Assembly (NCBI GenBank): GCA_023228445.1
Contig: JALOBD010000001.1
Span: forward strand, 11,902 to 75,901
DNA length: 64,000 bases
DNA from: Sphaerochaeta sp.
GTDB lineage: Bacteria; Spirochaetota; Spirochaetia; Sphaerochaetales; Sphaerochaetaceae
Direction: 5' to 3'
Both the position numbers and the translations under genes were made by a program. The notes beneath the pieces were generated by a model. The model ran no database searches. It worked only from the letters and a program-made list of their open reading frames with translations, and was not told where the DNA came from. Numbering within the stretch: position 1 is the stretch's first letter; every line of letters begins with the position of its first letter. This document shows positions 25,372 through 34,116 of this stretch, piece after piece.

Positions 25372-26150
25372 GCAACGATTTGGATTGGGCGGCCATCAAC
25401 GCAGCGGCCATCGACCGGTGGGTCGAAGAGGGGTGGATGTGGGGGGTACCCATCGATTCTGCGACCTATCGGCGAGCCTGCGAGGGCCAGTGGTCGGTGG
25501 TGTTGACACCGACCAAGGCGGTGCCCACGAGCTGGTTTCCCCCACTGCAGGGAAAACGAGTGTTGGGCTTGGCCAGCGGAGGAGGGCAGCAGATGCCGAT
25601 CTTCGCCGCCCGTGGGGCGGTGTGCACGCTTTTGGACTACTCCCAGCGGCAGATCCAAACCGACCTCTTTGTTGCCGAGCGTGAAGGGTACACGATCGAG
25701 GTTGTCCACGCCGATATGAGCAAGCCACTCCCCTTTGATGACAGCACCTTCGATGTGATCTTCCATCCCGTCTCCAACTGCTATATTGAAGAAGTCGAGC
25801 CGCTGTGGCGCGAGTGCCATCGCATCCTCGCAGATGGGGGTCTCCTGATGGCAGGGCTGGACAACGGCGTCAACTTCATCGTCAGCACGGATGAGCAGCG
25901 CATCATACATCGCCTGCCGTTCAACCCGGTCAAGGATCGGGCGCTGCTGGCAGTGCTCAACCGGGAGGATTCGGGCATACAATTCTCCCACACCCTCGAG
26001 GAGCAAGTCCGCGGACAGATCAAGGCGGGCTTCCGCCTCCTCGACCTCTATGAGGATACCAACGGCAGCGGCTATCTTCATGAGATGGGGGTGCCTACAT
26101 TCTGGGCGACGTTGGCGGTGAAGGGGTGTGGCCAGAGGCCCTCCAGATGA
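25368..26150 (+). CDS. Class I SAM-dependent methyltransferase
   Basis: The 260-residue protein has a Rossmann methyltransferase fold with motif I VLGLASGGGQQMPIFAA (SAM-binding GxGxG replaced by ASGGGQ), an acidic LLDYSQRQ after strand 2, HADMSKPLPFDDSTFDVIF and HRILADGGLLMAG. It is of the small-molecule methyltransferase type (Methyltransf_11). The substrate is not readable. The start codon overlaps the stop of the amidase gene (ATGA), which suggests translational coupling. A 145-base gap with no strong terminator follows before nadE. Confidence 0.85.
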   Translation: MSNDLDWAAINAAAIDRWVEEGWMWGVPIDSATYRRACEGQWSVVLTPTKAVPTSWFPPLQGKRVLGLASGGGQQMPIFAARGAVCTLLDYSQRQIQTDLFVAEREGYTIEVVHADMSKPLPFDDSTFDVIFHPVSNCYIEEVEPLWRECHRILADGGLLMAGLDNGVNFIVSTDEQRIIHRLPFNPVKDRALLAVLNREDSGIQFSHTLEEQVRGQIKAGFRLLDLYEDTNGSGYLHEMGVPTFWATLAVKGCGQRPSR

Positions 26151-26295
26151 TCGATCGGTCGCCCACTGGCAGTTGGGTATATGGTGGGGGGAGCTGTGAT
26201 CAACGTCGTAGGGCAACGGAATTGATGTACCGTTACGAAGGCGGGATAGTGAACCTGGAACCCTCTTGTGATAGACTACCGGTGAGGAGGCCGAT

Positions 26296-28191
26296 ATGAA
26301 GGATGGATTTGTCAACGTTGCTGTAGCGGCTGTTGAGGTGACCGTCGCGGATACGACTGCCAACACCGCCAGAATCATTGCGCTGATCGAAGACGCGGTC
26401 CGCCAAGATGTACGCATCCTCGTCTTGCCCGAGCTGGTGACCACCGGCCTCTCCTCTGGCGATCTCTTCTTCCAGGAGCAGTTGCAGGGCAAGGCCATCG
26501 AGAGTCTCGGTGCAATACTCGATGCAAGCCGACAGAGCGATCTCGTGATCATCCTCGGCTCTCCCATGATCGTCTGTGGGGCGCTGTACAACTGTGCGGT
26601 GGTGATGCAGGGTGGAGAGGTTCTGGGCGTCGTGCCCAAGGAGCACCTCATCTCCCCCTGTGGCGTCGACCAACGACGATGGTTCGTCCACCCCAAGACG
26701 GAGTGCCGGGAGATCGAGCTCTTGGGCCAGCAGACCTGGTTTGGCACCGACCTGCTCTTTCGCTGTACGACGCTCACCGACCTGGTTATCGGCTGTGAGA
26801 TCGGGGTGGACCTCTACGACATCGCCCCGCCGAGCAACCGGTTGGCCGTCGGGGGTGCGACGGTCATCGCAAACCCCTCGGTTATCAACGAGCTCATCGG
26901 CTCGCGCGACTACCAGTGCCTCTTGGTCCGTCACCAGAGTGCAAAGCTTGCCTGTGCCTACCTCTACAGCGGCGGCGGGGAGGGGGAGTCGACCACCGAC
27001 TTCGTCTATACCCCTCACCTGATGATCGCAGAGAACGGTCGGTCGTTGGCCAAGAGCAGTGACGAGAGCGGGGTATTGCTGACCGCTGAGATTGATGTAC
27101 AGCGCTTGGCCCTCGAACGGCGAAGGAGGCAGATCACTGCCTGCAACCTCGCCTTCACTACCATCCCATTCGCCCTCGAGATACGTCCCACCACCCTCAC
27201 GCGTACCTTTCCAGCTCTTCCATTCATCCCCAAGGAGGGTGATGAGGCTGAGCGCTTTGAACGCATCCTGACAATCCAGGCCCTCGCCTTGAAGAAGCGC
27301 CTGGTCCACACCAAGATCTCACGTGTCATCCTCGGCCTCTCGGGAGGGTTGGACTCCACCCTCGCCCTGCTGGTTGCAATCAGGACGATCGATCTGCTCG
27401 GCCTTGAGCGCAGTGCCATCAAGGCCGTCTCCATGCCGGGGTTTGGGACGAGCCGACGCACCAAGGGCAATGCACAGAGGTGTGCAGAGCTCCTTGGTGT
27501 CGACTTTCGAACGATTCCGATCGCCAAGGCGGTGACCCAACACTTCAAGGACATCGGCCACGACCCGTCGGTGCACGATGCAACGTATGAGAACAGCCAG
27601 GCGCGTGAGCGTACCCAGATCTTGATGGACCTGGCCAACAGCCTCAATGGTCTGGTCATCGGAACGGGTGACCTGAGCGAGCTTGCCTTGGGGTGGACGA
27701 CGTACAACGGTGATCAGATGTCGATGTACAGCCTCAATGGATCGGTAGCCAAGACGTTGGTCCGTGCCTTGGTGCGCCATGAAGCGAACCGGATGGAAAC
27801 GCCGCTGAGGCGGGTCCTCCTCGATATCGTCGACACCCCGGTCAGCCCGGAGCTGCTGCCCGCCGTCGACGGTGCCATCGCCCAGAAGACCGAACAGATC
27901 CTCGGCCCCTACGAGGCGCACGATTTCTTCCTCTACTACATCCTGCGTTGGGGGTTTGCCCCACAGAAGGTGCTGCGCCTGGCAACAGAGGCCTTTAGGG
28001 GGACGTACAGCGAGGATGAGCTGAAGGGGTGGCTGGCCACCTTCTACCGGCGCTTCTTCAGAGAGCAGTTCAAGCGTTCATGCATGCCCGATGGGCCGAA
28101 GGTCGGGTCGGTCTCCCTCTCTCCGCGCTCCTCGCTCAGCATGCCCAGCGATGCCAGTGCCCTGCTCTGGCTCAGTGAGATCGATGGCTAG
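26296..28191 (+). CDS. nadE: Glutamine-dependent NAD+ synthetase
   Basis: The 631-residue protein has an N-terminal nitrilase-type glutaminase domain (Glu in LPELVTTG near 47, Lys in VPKEHLI, Cys in VIGCEIGVDLY near 167). A C-terminal NAD synthetase domain has the pyrophosphatase loop LGLSGGLDSTLAL (about 346-358) and GTGDLSELALGW. It makes NAD from deamido-NAD, ATP and glutamine. Unlike guaA in this window it keeps its ammonia-producing domain. A strong GAGGAGG site precedes the ATG. A possible -10 TAGACT lies near 26273 without a clear -35. Confidence 0.94.
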   Translation: MKDGFVNVAVAAVEVTVADTTANTARIIALIEDAVRQDVRILVLPELVTTGLSSGDLFFQEQLQGKAIESLGAILDASRQSDLVIILGSPMIVCGALYNCAVVMQGGEVLGVVPKEHLISPCGVDQRRWFVHPKTECREIELLGQQTWFGTDLLFRCTTLTDLVIGCEIGVDLYDIAPPSNRLAVGGATVIANPSVINELIGSRDYQCLLVRHQSAKLACAYLYSGGGEGESTTDFVYTPHLMIAENGRSLAKSSDESGVLLTAEIDVQRLALERRRRQITACNLAFTTIPFALEIRPTTLTRTFPALPFIPKEGDEAERFERILTIQALALKKRLVHTKISRVILGLSGGLDSTLALLVAIRTIDLLGLERSAIKAVSMPGFGTSRRTKGNAQRCAELLGVDFRTIPIAKAVTQHFKDIGHDPSVHDATYENSQARERTQILMDLANSLNGLVIGTGDLSELALGWTTYNGDQMSMYSLNGSVAKTLVRALVRHEANRMETPLRRVLLDIVDTPVSPELLPAVDGAIAQKTEQILGPYEAHDFFLYYILRWGFAPQKVLRLATEAFRGTYSEDELKGWLATFYRRFFREQFKRSCMPDGPKVGSVSLSPRSSLSMPSDASALLWLSEIDG

Positions 28192-28226
28192 GATATCTCT
28201 CAATTCTGGGAATTTTTGAACGTTTG

Positions 28227-28255
28227 TTGTAATCCTTTTCTCCTTCTGCTGTTAT
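28227..28255 (+). promoter_or_regulatory. Possible promoter of the small barrel-protein pair
   Basis: -35 TTGTAA (28227-28232), 17-base spacer, -10 TGTTAT (28250-28255). A leader of about 20 bases with AAGGAG precedes the ATG at 28282. Confidence 0.4.
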
Positions 28256-28281
28256 AGGTAATAAGGAGCGAATTTCCCACC

Positions 28282-28902
28282 ATGCGAAAAAACGTGCTGG
28301 CTATGCTGGTCTTGCTATGTCTTCTCATCCCCGCCTCCGTTGGAGCGCGGAGTTTGGTCAATGTAAGCCTTGGTTTTGGTGCAAGCTATCTTCCCGAGGA
28401 GGGGCTGGACTTCACCCAAGGATTGTCCGATCCCGACAACTGGTTGTTCCATGGTGAGATCAGCGCGCGTCTGGCCTTCCTCCAGGCTCAGGCGTTGGTC
28501 TTGCCCATGCAGTGTGAAGAGGGTGACCAAGGGATTCTCCTCATCGGCATGGGTTCGTTGAGTTTGCCAATGGTGGGCTCGCTTATGAGTCTTGAAGTGG
28601 GTGGTGGGGTAGGCCTTACCTACATCCCATCCAACTCCGAGGATACCCGTCCCTCCTACATTCTGGGAAGCGGTGATCAGGTTGATGTAGATGCCATCTC
28701 CTTCGCTGAGGCGCTCTATCACAGCCCAATCTACCTGCAGGCGGGTCTGGCATCTGAGGTGGGTCCTCTTGGTGTGCGCCTGCGTTATTTGATGAAGAGT
28801 CGGACAACGCTGGGCGAAAGTATTGGAAACAAGGGGTGGTGGAGCCTATTTGCGATAGATTCGGCTGCACTTTCTCTTGTGTTGTCACTAAAAATGTTTT
28901 AG
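28282..28902 (+). CDS. Small outer-membrane beta-barrel-like protein
   Basis: The 206-residue protein has a signal peptide (MRKNVLAMLV core, cleavage after VGA at about residue 21). Its mature part is amphipathic beta strands ending in LSLVLSLKMF, with a terminal Phe as in barrel proteins. I assign no specific function. It is followed 46 bases later by a protein of nearly the same size and plan (28949), probably a paralogue. Both share the pattern of a hydrophobic signal and a Leu/Gly-rich C-terminal half. Confidence 0.65.
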   Translation: MRKNVLAMLVLLCLLIPASVGARSLVNVSLGFGASYLPEEGLDFTQGLSDPDNWLFHGEISARLAFLQAQALVLPMQCEEGDQGILLIGMGSLSLPMVGSLMSLEVGGGVGLTYIPSNSEDTRPSYILGSGDQVDVDAISFAEALYHSPIYLQAGLASEVGPLGVRLRYLMKSRTTLGESIGNKGWWSLFAIDSAALSLVLSLKMF

Positions 28903-28948
28903 ATTTTAGCTACAGTCGGTGTTTTGATTGTAAGCAAAGGGGTATTAT

Positions 28949-29566
28949 ATGAAAAAGAAACTTCTTATTGTTTTCCTCATTCTCGCCGTGTTGGTCCCTG
29001 CAACGCTAAGTGCAAAGCTGTTTGATCTGAGTCTCGGGCCGAACGTACAGTTCAAGCCCGACTTCGCAGAGATCAGCGGGGGGGATATGGGTGAGCTCTT
29101 CAGCGACATCAACAACTACGCCTTTGGCGCAGACCTGCGTCTGAAGCTCCTCCTGGCAGAAGTTGATTTGGTCAGTACGTTTGGCAAGGCCACTGAAAGT
29201 GGAACTGAGTACACCGAGATTTCCATCCTGACATCAGCGGGAGTCTCATTCGACCTCTTTGGCTTCACCCGCCTCGGCATCGGCCTCGGACCTCGCTTCC
29301 AGGTCCTCATCGATGATGCGGGAAATACCAATGTCTTGATTGAATCAACTCCCGTTGAGGTGGATACCTTGGGTGATGCCTTCATCAAGAGCCCACTCGC
29401 GCTTCGAGCAACGGCGGACTTCAAGATCGGCAAGATGTGGCTGGGGGCCAGCTATACGCTCGATACCGATTACACCTTCGAGAATTACGACCAGTTCGAC
29501 AAGCTCTTCAGTGCTCAGTGGGATACGGGTCGCTTCGGCGTTTCGTTGCTCTTCTCCTTCTTCTAA
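28949..29566 (+). CDS. Small outer-membrane beta-barrel-like protein (paralogue)
   Basis: The 205-residue protein has a signal peptide (MKKKLLIVFLILAVLVPATLSA) and a mature barrel-like domain. That domain contains FDLSLGPNVQFKP near its start and ends in the aromatic FGVSLLFSFF. It resembles the preceding gene's product in length, start region (FDLSLGPN against VNVSLGFG) and ending. The gene is followed by a strong rho-independent terminator, so the pair ends a transcription unit. I see no specific ligand motif. Confidence 0.7.
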   Translation: MKKKLLIVFLILAVLVPATLSAKLFDLSLGPNVQFKPDFAEISGGDMGELFSDINNYAFGADLRLKLLLAEVDLVSTFGKATESGTEYTEISILTSAGVSFDLFGFTRLGIGLGPRFQVLIDDAGNTNVLIESTPVEVDTLGDAFIKSPLALRATADFKIGKMWLGASYTLDTDYTFENYDQFDKLFSAQWDTGRFGVSLLFSFF

Positions 29567-29587
29567 AAACCCAAAGAGGCATATACC

Positions 29588-29625
29588 GTCAGGCCCGGGC
29601 TTCCCGGGCCTGACTTCTCTTTTCT
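29588..29625 (+). terminator. Rho-independent terminator after the barrel-protein pair
   Basis: A perfect 12-base-pair GC-rich stem (29588-29599 with 29603-29614) with a 3-base loop is followed by a pyrimidine run TTCTCTTTTCT (29615-29625). Confidence 0.85.
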
Positions 29626-29665
29626 GATGCTGGCAAGTGTGGTACAGTGGCTCCAAGGAGTTTGT

Positions 29666-29980
29666 ATGGGACAGAAAGGGTTCTTTCGCACGGTATTGTC
29701 CTCGGTGCTCGCTGCAGTGCTGTCGTTCTTCATCATCTACTTCTTCATCCCCGGCATGGGGATGCAGTATCTGGGGGTGAGCTTCTCACTGCGTGATGGG
29801 TCGGTCAATGCCCAGGTCATGGAGATGGTTGGGGATGTCGAATTCTCCAAGGAGAATGCCCAACACTTCTGGAAGTTGCTCAACAGCCGTGAATTCCGTC
29901 TGCAATTCAAGGCGGCCACTGAGCAGGGTGAGCAGGCGGTCAAAGGTGTGGTGCAGAGTCTGGTGGAACGGGTGCGATGA
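29666..29980 (+). CDS. Small membrane-anchored hypothetical protein
   Basis: The 104-residue protein has an N-terminal membrane segment (about 10-32, LSSVLAAVLSFFIIYFFIPG) and a soluble C-terminal helix-rich tail with many Glu and Lys residues. I recognise no family. The start at 29666 is set by an AAGGAG site; the frame extends 13 codons further upstream without one. It overlaps the MBL-hydrolase gene by four bases (ATGA), so the two are translationally coupled and likely begin a transcription unit that continues through polA and coaE. Confidence 0.65.
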   Translation: MGQKGFFRTVLSSVLAAVLSFFIIYFFIPGMGMQYLGVSFSLRDGSVNAQVMEMVGDVEFSKENAQHFWKLLNSREFRLQFKAATEQGEQAVKGVVQSLVERVR

Positions 29981-30738
29981 GCAGCTTGACCTTCTTGGGG
30001 ACCGGTACGAGCCACGGCATCCCGGTCATCGGGTGCGGGTGTGATGTGTGCACCTCGACCGATGAACGCGATCGGCGCTACCGTTCCAGCGTTCTTCTGC
30101 GCAAAGAAGGGTATACGCTCCTGATCGACAGCGGACCTGAGTTTCGCCTGCAAGCTATTCGTAGCGAGCTGAAGAGTTTGGATGGGGTGCTCTACACCCA
30201 CGACCACAGTGACCACTTCAACGGTATCGATGACCTGCGCGTCTTCTGCAATAAGCGCCACCTGCCCGTCTACACCAGCGCGCAGGTGAAGAGCTCAATA
30301 GAGCAGCGCTTTCCGTATGTGATCAACGGAACTGCCATGGGCATCCCTCACCTCGATGTAGCGGTCCTCTCCCCCTATGAGGAGGGGCCCGTAGGCCCCT
30401 TCTCTGTGACGGCCATCCCCATCATTCACGGACGGAAGACCATCTACGGGTATCGAATCGACAACACTGCATACCTGACCGATTGCAGTGAGGTGCCCCC
30501 CGAGAGCCTGCCGTACCTACAGAATCTTGAGGTGCTCGTCGTCGGGGCACTGCGGGACTGGCCACACCCCAACCACTACTCGGTCTTCGAGGCGACGGCA
30601 CTGGGCGACCTGTTGGCCCCCGAACGTGTATACTTTACCCACCTGAGCCATCACCTTGGCCATGCACAGCTTGAGGCGCGGCTCAAGAGTGGCTTCTTCG
30701 TCGCCTACGACCAGCTGACCATTACCATGAAGGATTGA
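29977..30738 (+). CDS. MBL-fold metallo-hydrolase (PhnP-like)
   Basis: The 253-residue protein has the metallo-beta-lactamase motif THDHSDHFNGIDDL (about residues 73-86), an upstream LGTGTSHGIPVIGCGCDVC with paired Cys, a third His in IIHGRK, LTDCSEVP, and a late His pair in HLSHHLGH. The opening with GCGCxVC is typical of the PhnP-like phosphodiesterase group, which cleaves cyclic phosphate esters such as ribose cyclic phosphates. No phosphonate genes are nearby, so the true substrate is open. It precedes polA by four bases. Confidence 0.88.
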   Translation: MSSLTFLGTGTSHGIPVIGCGCDVCTSTDERDRRYRSSVLLRKEGYTLLIDSGPEFRLQAIRSELKSLDGVLYTHDHSDHFNGIDDLRVFCNKRHLPVYTSAQVKSSIEQRFPYVINGTAMGIPHLDVAVLSPYEEGPVGPFSVTAIPIIHGRKTIYGYRIDNTAYLTDCSEVPPESLPYLQNLEVLVVGALRDWPHPNHYSVFEATALGDLLAPERVYFTHLSHHLGHAQLEARLKSGFFVAYDQLTITMKD

Positions 30739-30742
30739 AACA

Positions 30743-33493
30743 ATGGATGAATCAATGACGCAACGAGCAGAGGAGCATGGACGCAAGCAACTCTATATCA
30801 TCGATGGCTACGGCCTCATCTACCGCTCCTTCTTCGGCTTCTTCAACAACCCGATCCGCGACCCGCAGGGCAACAACATCTCTGCCGTCTATGGCTTCTT
30901 CTCCACACTCTTGAAGTTGATCCGCGAGTATGGGGCCCACTACTTGGTGGTGGCGATGGACAGTGCAGGTCCGACCTTCCGCCACGAGATCTATGAGCCG
31001 TACAAGGCGAATCGGGAAGCGGCCCCCGAAGAACTGCACAGCCAGGTGCCGATCATCACCAGGATCTTGAAGGCGCTCAGGGTGCCGACCATCGAGCATG
31101 TTGGTTTTGAGGCGGATGACATCATCGCCACCTTGACGGAGGAGGCCAAACGCCATGGCCTTGAGGCCATCATGTTCACCGGTGACAAGGACCTGCTGCA
31201 GCTCGTCGACTCCCACACCAAGGCGCTGCGCCCGGCCAAGAAGGGGGAGAACTTCTACCGGATGATGGGTGAGGCGGAGGTGGTGGAGGAGTTTGGCATC
31301 AAGGCGAATCAGGTTGTCGATTACCTCGCCCTCATCGGTGACACCTCGGACAATGTACCTGGAGTGAAGGGGATCGGTGCAAAGGGGGCGGCAAAGCTTT
31401 TAGGCCAGTGGGCGGACCTCGATGAGATCTACGCCCACCTGGATACCTTCGCCCCCGGGGTGAAGAAGCGTCTGGAGGAGGGGCGAGAGAGTGCCTACCT
31501 GAGCCGGGAGCTGGTGACCCTCAAGCGCGATCTCTTCACGGTCGACTCCTTCGATGCCCCCCAGTACCTCGTCGAGGATGTAGACTACCTGGGTGCCATC
31601 CCGCTCTTTAAGGAGATCGGGATGCGCTCCATCATCAAGACGCTTGAGCAGGCAGGTGAAGGAGAGGGACAACAGAGGCAGGTCGAAGCGCCCACGAAGG
31701 CGGTCATCGAGCGTGCCTACCACCTGATCTCCTCACTCGAGGAGCTGGAGCGCTTGCTCCTCCAGGCTGAGGGAGATGGGGCGGTCATTGCCTTTGATGT
31801 GGAGACGACGAGTCTCTCTGAGATCGACAGCCGCATCCTTGGTTTCTCTTTCTCTTGGCAGGAGGGGATCTCCTACTACTGTGCGCTGACCCACCAGGGC
31901 ACAGCGCTCCTTGATGAGCAGGCGGTGAGGCAAACCCTCGCCCGTTTCTTGGAGAGCGGACGCTTGGCCCTAGTCGGACAGAACATCAAGTTCGACTATA
32001 AGGTCCTCTGCTATTGGGGCATCACCGCCAAGGTGCTGCACTTTGACACGATGATTGCCGCTTGGCTGCTCGACAGTGCCTCGGTCTTCAACCTCGACTA
32101 CCTGGCGGAGAAGTACCTTGAGCACAAGACGGTGCGCTACAGCGACATCGTGGGCAAAGGGGAGTCCCTCGACGACCTTCCTCTTGACGTGGTCGTTGCC
32201 TACGGCGCTGAGGACGCCGATGTGACCTGGCGCCTCTACCGCCTCTTTGATGAACTGCTCAAGGCGCGCGGACTGGACCGTTTGATGGACGAGCTCGAGA
32301 TGCCGCTGCTGCGGGTCATCGCCGAGATGGAGATGGCAGGAATCTTTTTGGACAGAAAACTCATCGAACCGCTGGCCATCGAGTTCGAGGGGCGCATCGA
32401 TGCCATCAAGGAGGAGATCTTTGCCATCGTCGGCCACGATTTCAACCTCAACTCGCCCAAGCAACTGCAGGAGGTGCTCTTCGTCGAGCGTGACATCCCC
32501 ACCGGCGCGAAGACCCGTACCGGATTCTCCACGGCGACCGAAGTGCTCGAGCCGCTGCGTGAGAGCCACCGTGAGGTCGATCTGATCCTCAACTACCGGA
32601 TGCTGAACAAGCTCAAGTCGACGTACATCGACACACTGCCGGGCGAGGTCAACGAGAAGACCGGTCGCATCCACCCCTCCTTCTCCCAGACCGGAACCGA
32701 GACCGGTCGCCTCTCCTGCCGGGAGCCGAACCTGCAGAACATCCCTGTTCGAAGTGAAGAGGGAAAGCGGATTCGCTCAGCCTTCACCGCCAAAGAGGGC
32801 TATCGGCTGCTGTCGGCCGACTACTCGCAGATCGAGCTCGTCGTACTCGCCCACACCGCCGACGATCCAAACCTGAAGCAAGCATTCCTCGACGGCCTCG
32901 ACGTCCACCGAGCCACGGCGAGCCGGATCTTCTCCGTCCCACTTGAGGCGGTGGACAGCGATCAGCGACGGGTGGCCAAGACCATCAACTTCGGGGTGAT
33001 GTACGGCATGGGGGCCCACGCCCTCTCCCAGGACCTGAAGATCAGCTTCTCCGAGGCTCGCGATTTCATCGCCCAGTACTTTGAGCGCTACAAGGCGGTG
33101 GGCGACTTCATCGAGCGAACCAAGGCCCGTGCGGCTGAGGAGGGGTACGTCAAGACGCTGCTCGGTCATGTGCGGACCATCAGCGAGATCACCAGCCGCA
33201 GCCCGGTCGAACGGGCCAAGGCGGAGCGTATCGCTGTCAATACCGTCATTCAGGGAACGGCAGCCGATATTATGAAAATGGCAATGCTGCGCGCCGATCG
33301 AATGATCGGGGAGCAGGCGCTCTCATCGCGCCTGTTGCTCCAGATCCACGACGAGTTGATCTTCGAGGTTCCCGAGAATGAGGTAGCACAGATGGAGGGC
33401 TTGGTCAGGGAGGCGATGGAGGGGGCGGTCCACCTCACTGTCCCGCTACGCGTCTCCATCGCGGTCGGTCGCGACTGGGGGGAGCTCTCCTGA
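30743..33493 (+). CDS. polA: DNA polymerase I
   Basis: The 916-residue protein is a full-length Pol I. It has a 5' nuclease domain (IDGYGLIYRS, YKANREAAPEEL, GDTSDNVPGVKGIGAK), a 3'-5' exonuclease domain with the Exo I motif AFDVETTSL and Exo III YGAEDADVTWRLY, and a polymerase domain. The polymerase has TGRLSCREPNLQNIPVRS, motif A DYSQIELVVLAH, O-helix RRVAKTINFGVMYGMGAH and motif C LLLQIHDELIFEV. All catalytic Asp residues are present, so proofreading looks intact. In motif A the residue after EL is Val where E. coli and Taq have Arg. It follows the MBL gene by four bases and touches coaE (TGATG). Confidence 0.96.
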   Translation: MDESMTQRAEEHGRKQLYIIDGYGLIYRSFFGFFNNPIRDPQGNNISAVYGFFSTLLKLIREYGAHYLVVAMDSAGPTFRHEIYEPYKANREAAPEELHSQVPIITRILKALRVPTIEHVGFEADDIIATLTEEAKRHGLEAIMFTGDKDLLQLVDSHTKALRPAKKGENFYRMMGEAEVVEEFGIKANQVVDYLALIGDTSDNVPGVKGIGAKGAAKLLGQWADLDEIYAHLDTFAPGVKKRLEEGRESAYLSRELVTLKRDLFTVDSFDAPQYLVEDVDYLGAIPLFKEIGMRSIIKTLEQAGEGEGQQRQVEAPTKAVIERAYHLISSLEELERLLLQAEGDGAVIAFDVETTSLSEIDSRILGFSFSWQEGISYYCALTHQGTALLDEQAVRQTLARFLESGRLALVGQNIKFDYKVLCYWGITAKVLHFDTMIAAWLLDSASVFNLDYLAEKYLEHKTVRYSDIVGKGESLDDLPLDVVVAYGAEDADVTWRLYRLFDELLKARGLDRLMDELEMPLLRVIAEMEMAGIFLDRKLIEPLAIEFEGRIDAIKEEIFAIVGHDFNLNSPKQLQEVLFVERDIPTGAKTRTGFSTATEVLEPLRESHREVDLILNYRMLNKLKSTYIDTLPGEVNEKTGRIHPSFSQTGTETGRLSCREPNLQNIPVRSEEGKRIRSAFTAKEGYRLLSADYSQIELVVLAHTADDPNLKQAFLDGLDVHRATASRIFSVPLEAVDSDQRRVAKTINFGVMYGMGAHALSQDLKISFSEARDFIAQYFERYKAVGDFIERTKARAAEEGYVKTLLGHVRTISEITSRSPVERAKAERIAVNTVIQGTAADIMKMAMLRADRMIGEQALSSRLLLQIHDELIFEVPENEVAQMEGLVREAMEGAVHLTVPLRVSIAVGRDWGELS

Positions 33494-34092
33494 TGGTGGT
33501 CATCGGTCTGACCGGCAAGGTGTGCGCCGGCAAGAACCAGTACGCCGACCTCTTTGCCCAGCGGGGTGTCCAGGTCATCGATGTCGATGACCTGGGGCAT
33601 CGCGTACTCATCGAGCAGCGGGAGGCGGTCATCGCCCGCTTCGGAGTCGAAGTGGCAGACGGCAGAGCAATCGATCGCACGGCGTTGGGCAAGATTGTCT
33701 TCTCAGATGGGCAGAAATTGAAGGAGTTGGAGGCAATTCTTCACCCGGCCATGGTGGAAGAGTGTAAAAACCTCATCCAAACGAGTGAGGCAAAGGCGGT
33801 GATACTCAATGCAGCGCTGCTCTCGCGGATGGGATTGGTCGATCTTTGCGATCGGGTGATCTTCATCAAAGCACCCCTTCTGTTGCGCTATCGGCGGTGT
33901 AAACGACGCCAAGGGCTCTCCTGGAGCGCCTTTTGGGGACGTAACAGCGCTCAAAAAGACATCGCTGTCTCCCAGATCAAGACCACAATGGAGGTCAAGG
34001 TCTTCCACAATGGGCGTTGTCGTAGGATAATTCATCGACAAGTGGCGAACTATTGTGATACGATAGGGTTAGATATTTCAGCACTGCGTTGA
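33493..34092 (+). CDS. coaE: Dephospho-CoA kinase
   Basis: The 199-residue kinase has the CoaE fold and a P-loop reading GLTGKVCAGKNQYA. The base-proximal motif VIDVDDLGH and the phosphate-binding region FIKAPLLLRYRRCKRRQGLS are recognisable. Unlike most CoaE enzymes, whose loop ends GKS or GKT, this loop ends GKN. It phosphorylates dephospho-CoA to give coenzyme A. The start codon shares a base with the stop of polA (TGATG). The 3' end is followed 24 bases later by the repeat protein. Confidence 0.85.
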   Translation: MVVIGLTGKVCAGKNQYADLFAQRGVQVIDVDDLGHRVLIEQREAVIARFGVEVADGRAIDRTALGKIVFSDGQKLKELEAILHPAMVEECKNLIQTSEAKAVILNAALLSRMGLVDLCDRVIFIKAPLLLRYRRCKRRQGLSWSAFWGRNSAQKDIAVSQIKTTMEVKVFHNGRCRRIIHRQVANYCDTIGLDISALR

Positions 34093-34116
34093 AATCTTGT
34101 TACAAGAGGGTTTGAA

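Noticed and set aside
25308..26777. A ~490-codon minus-strand open frame
   Set aside because: It covers the methyltransferase gene and the start of nadE in reverse and shows no protein motif.
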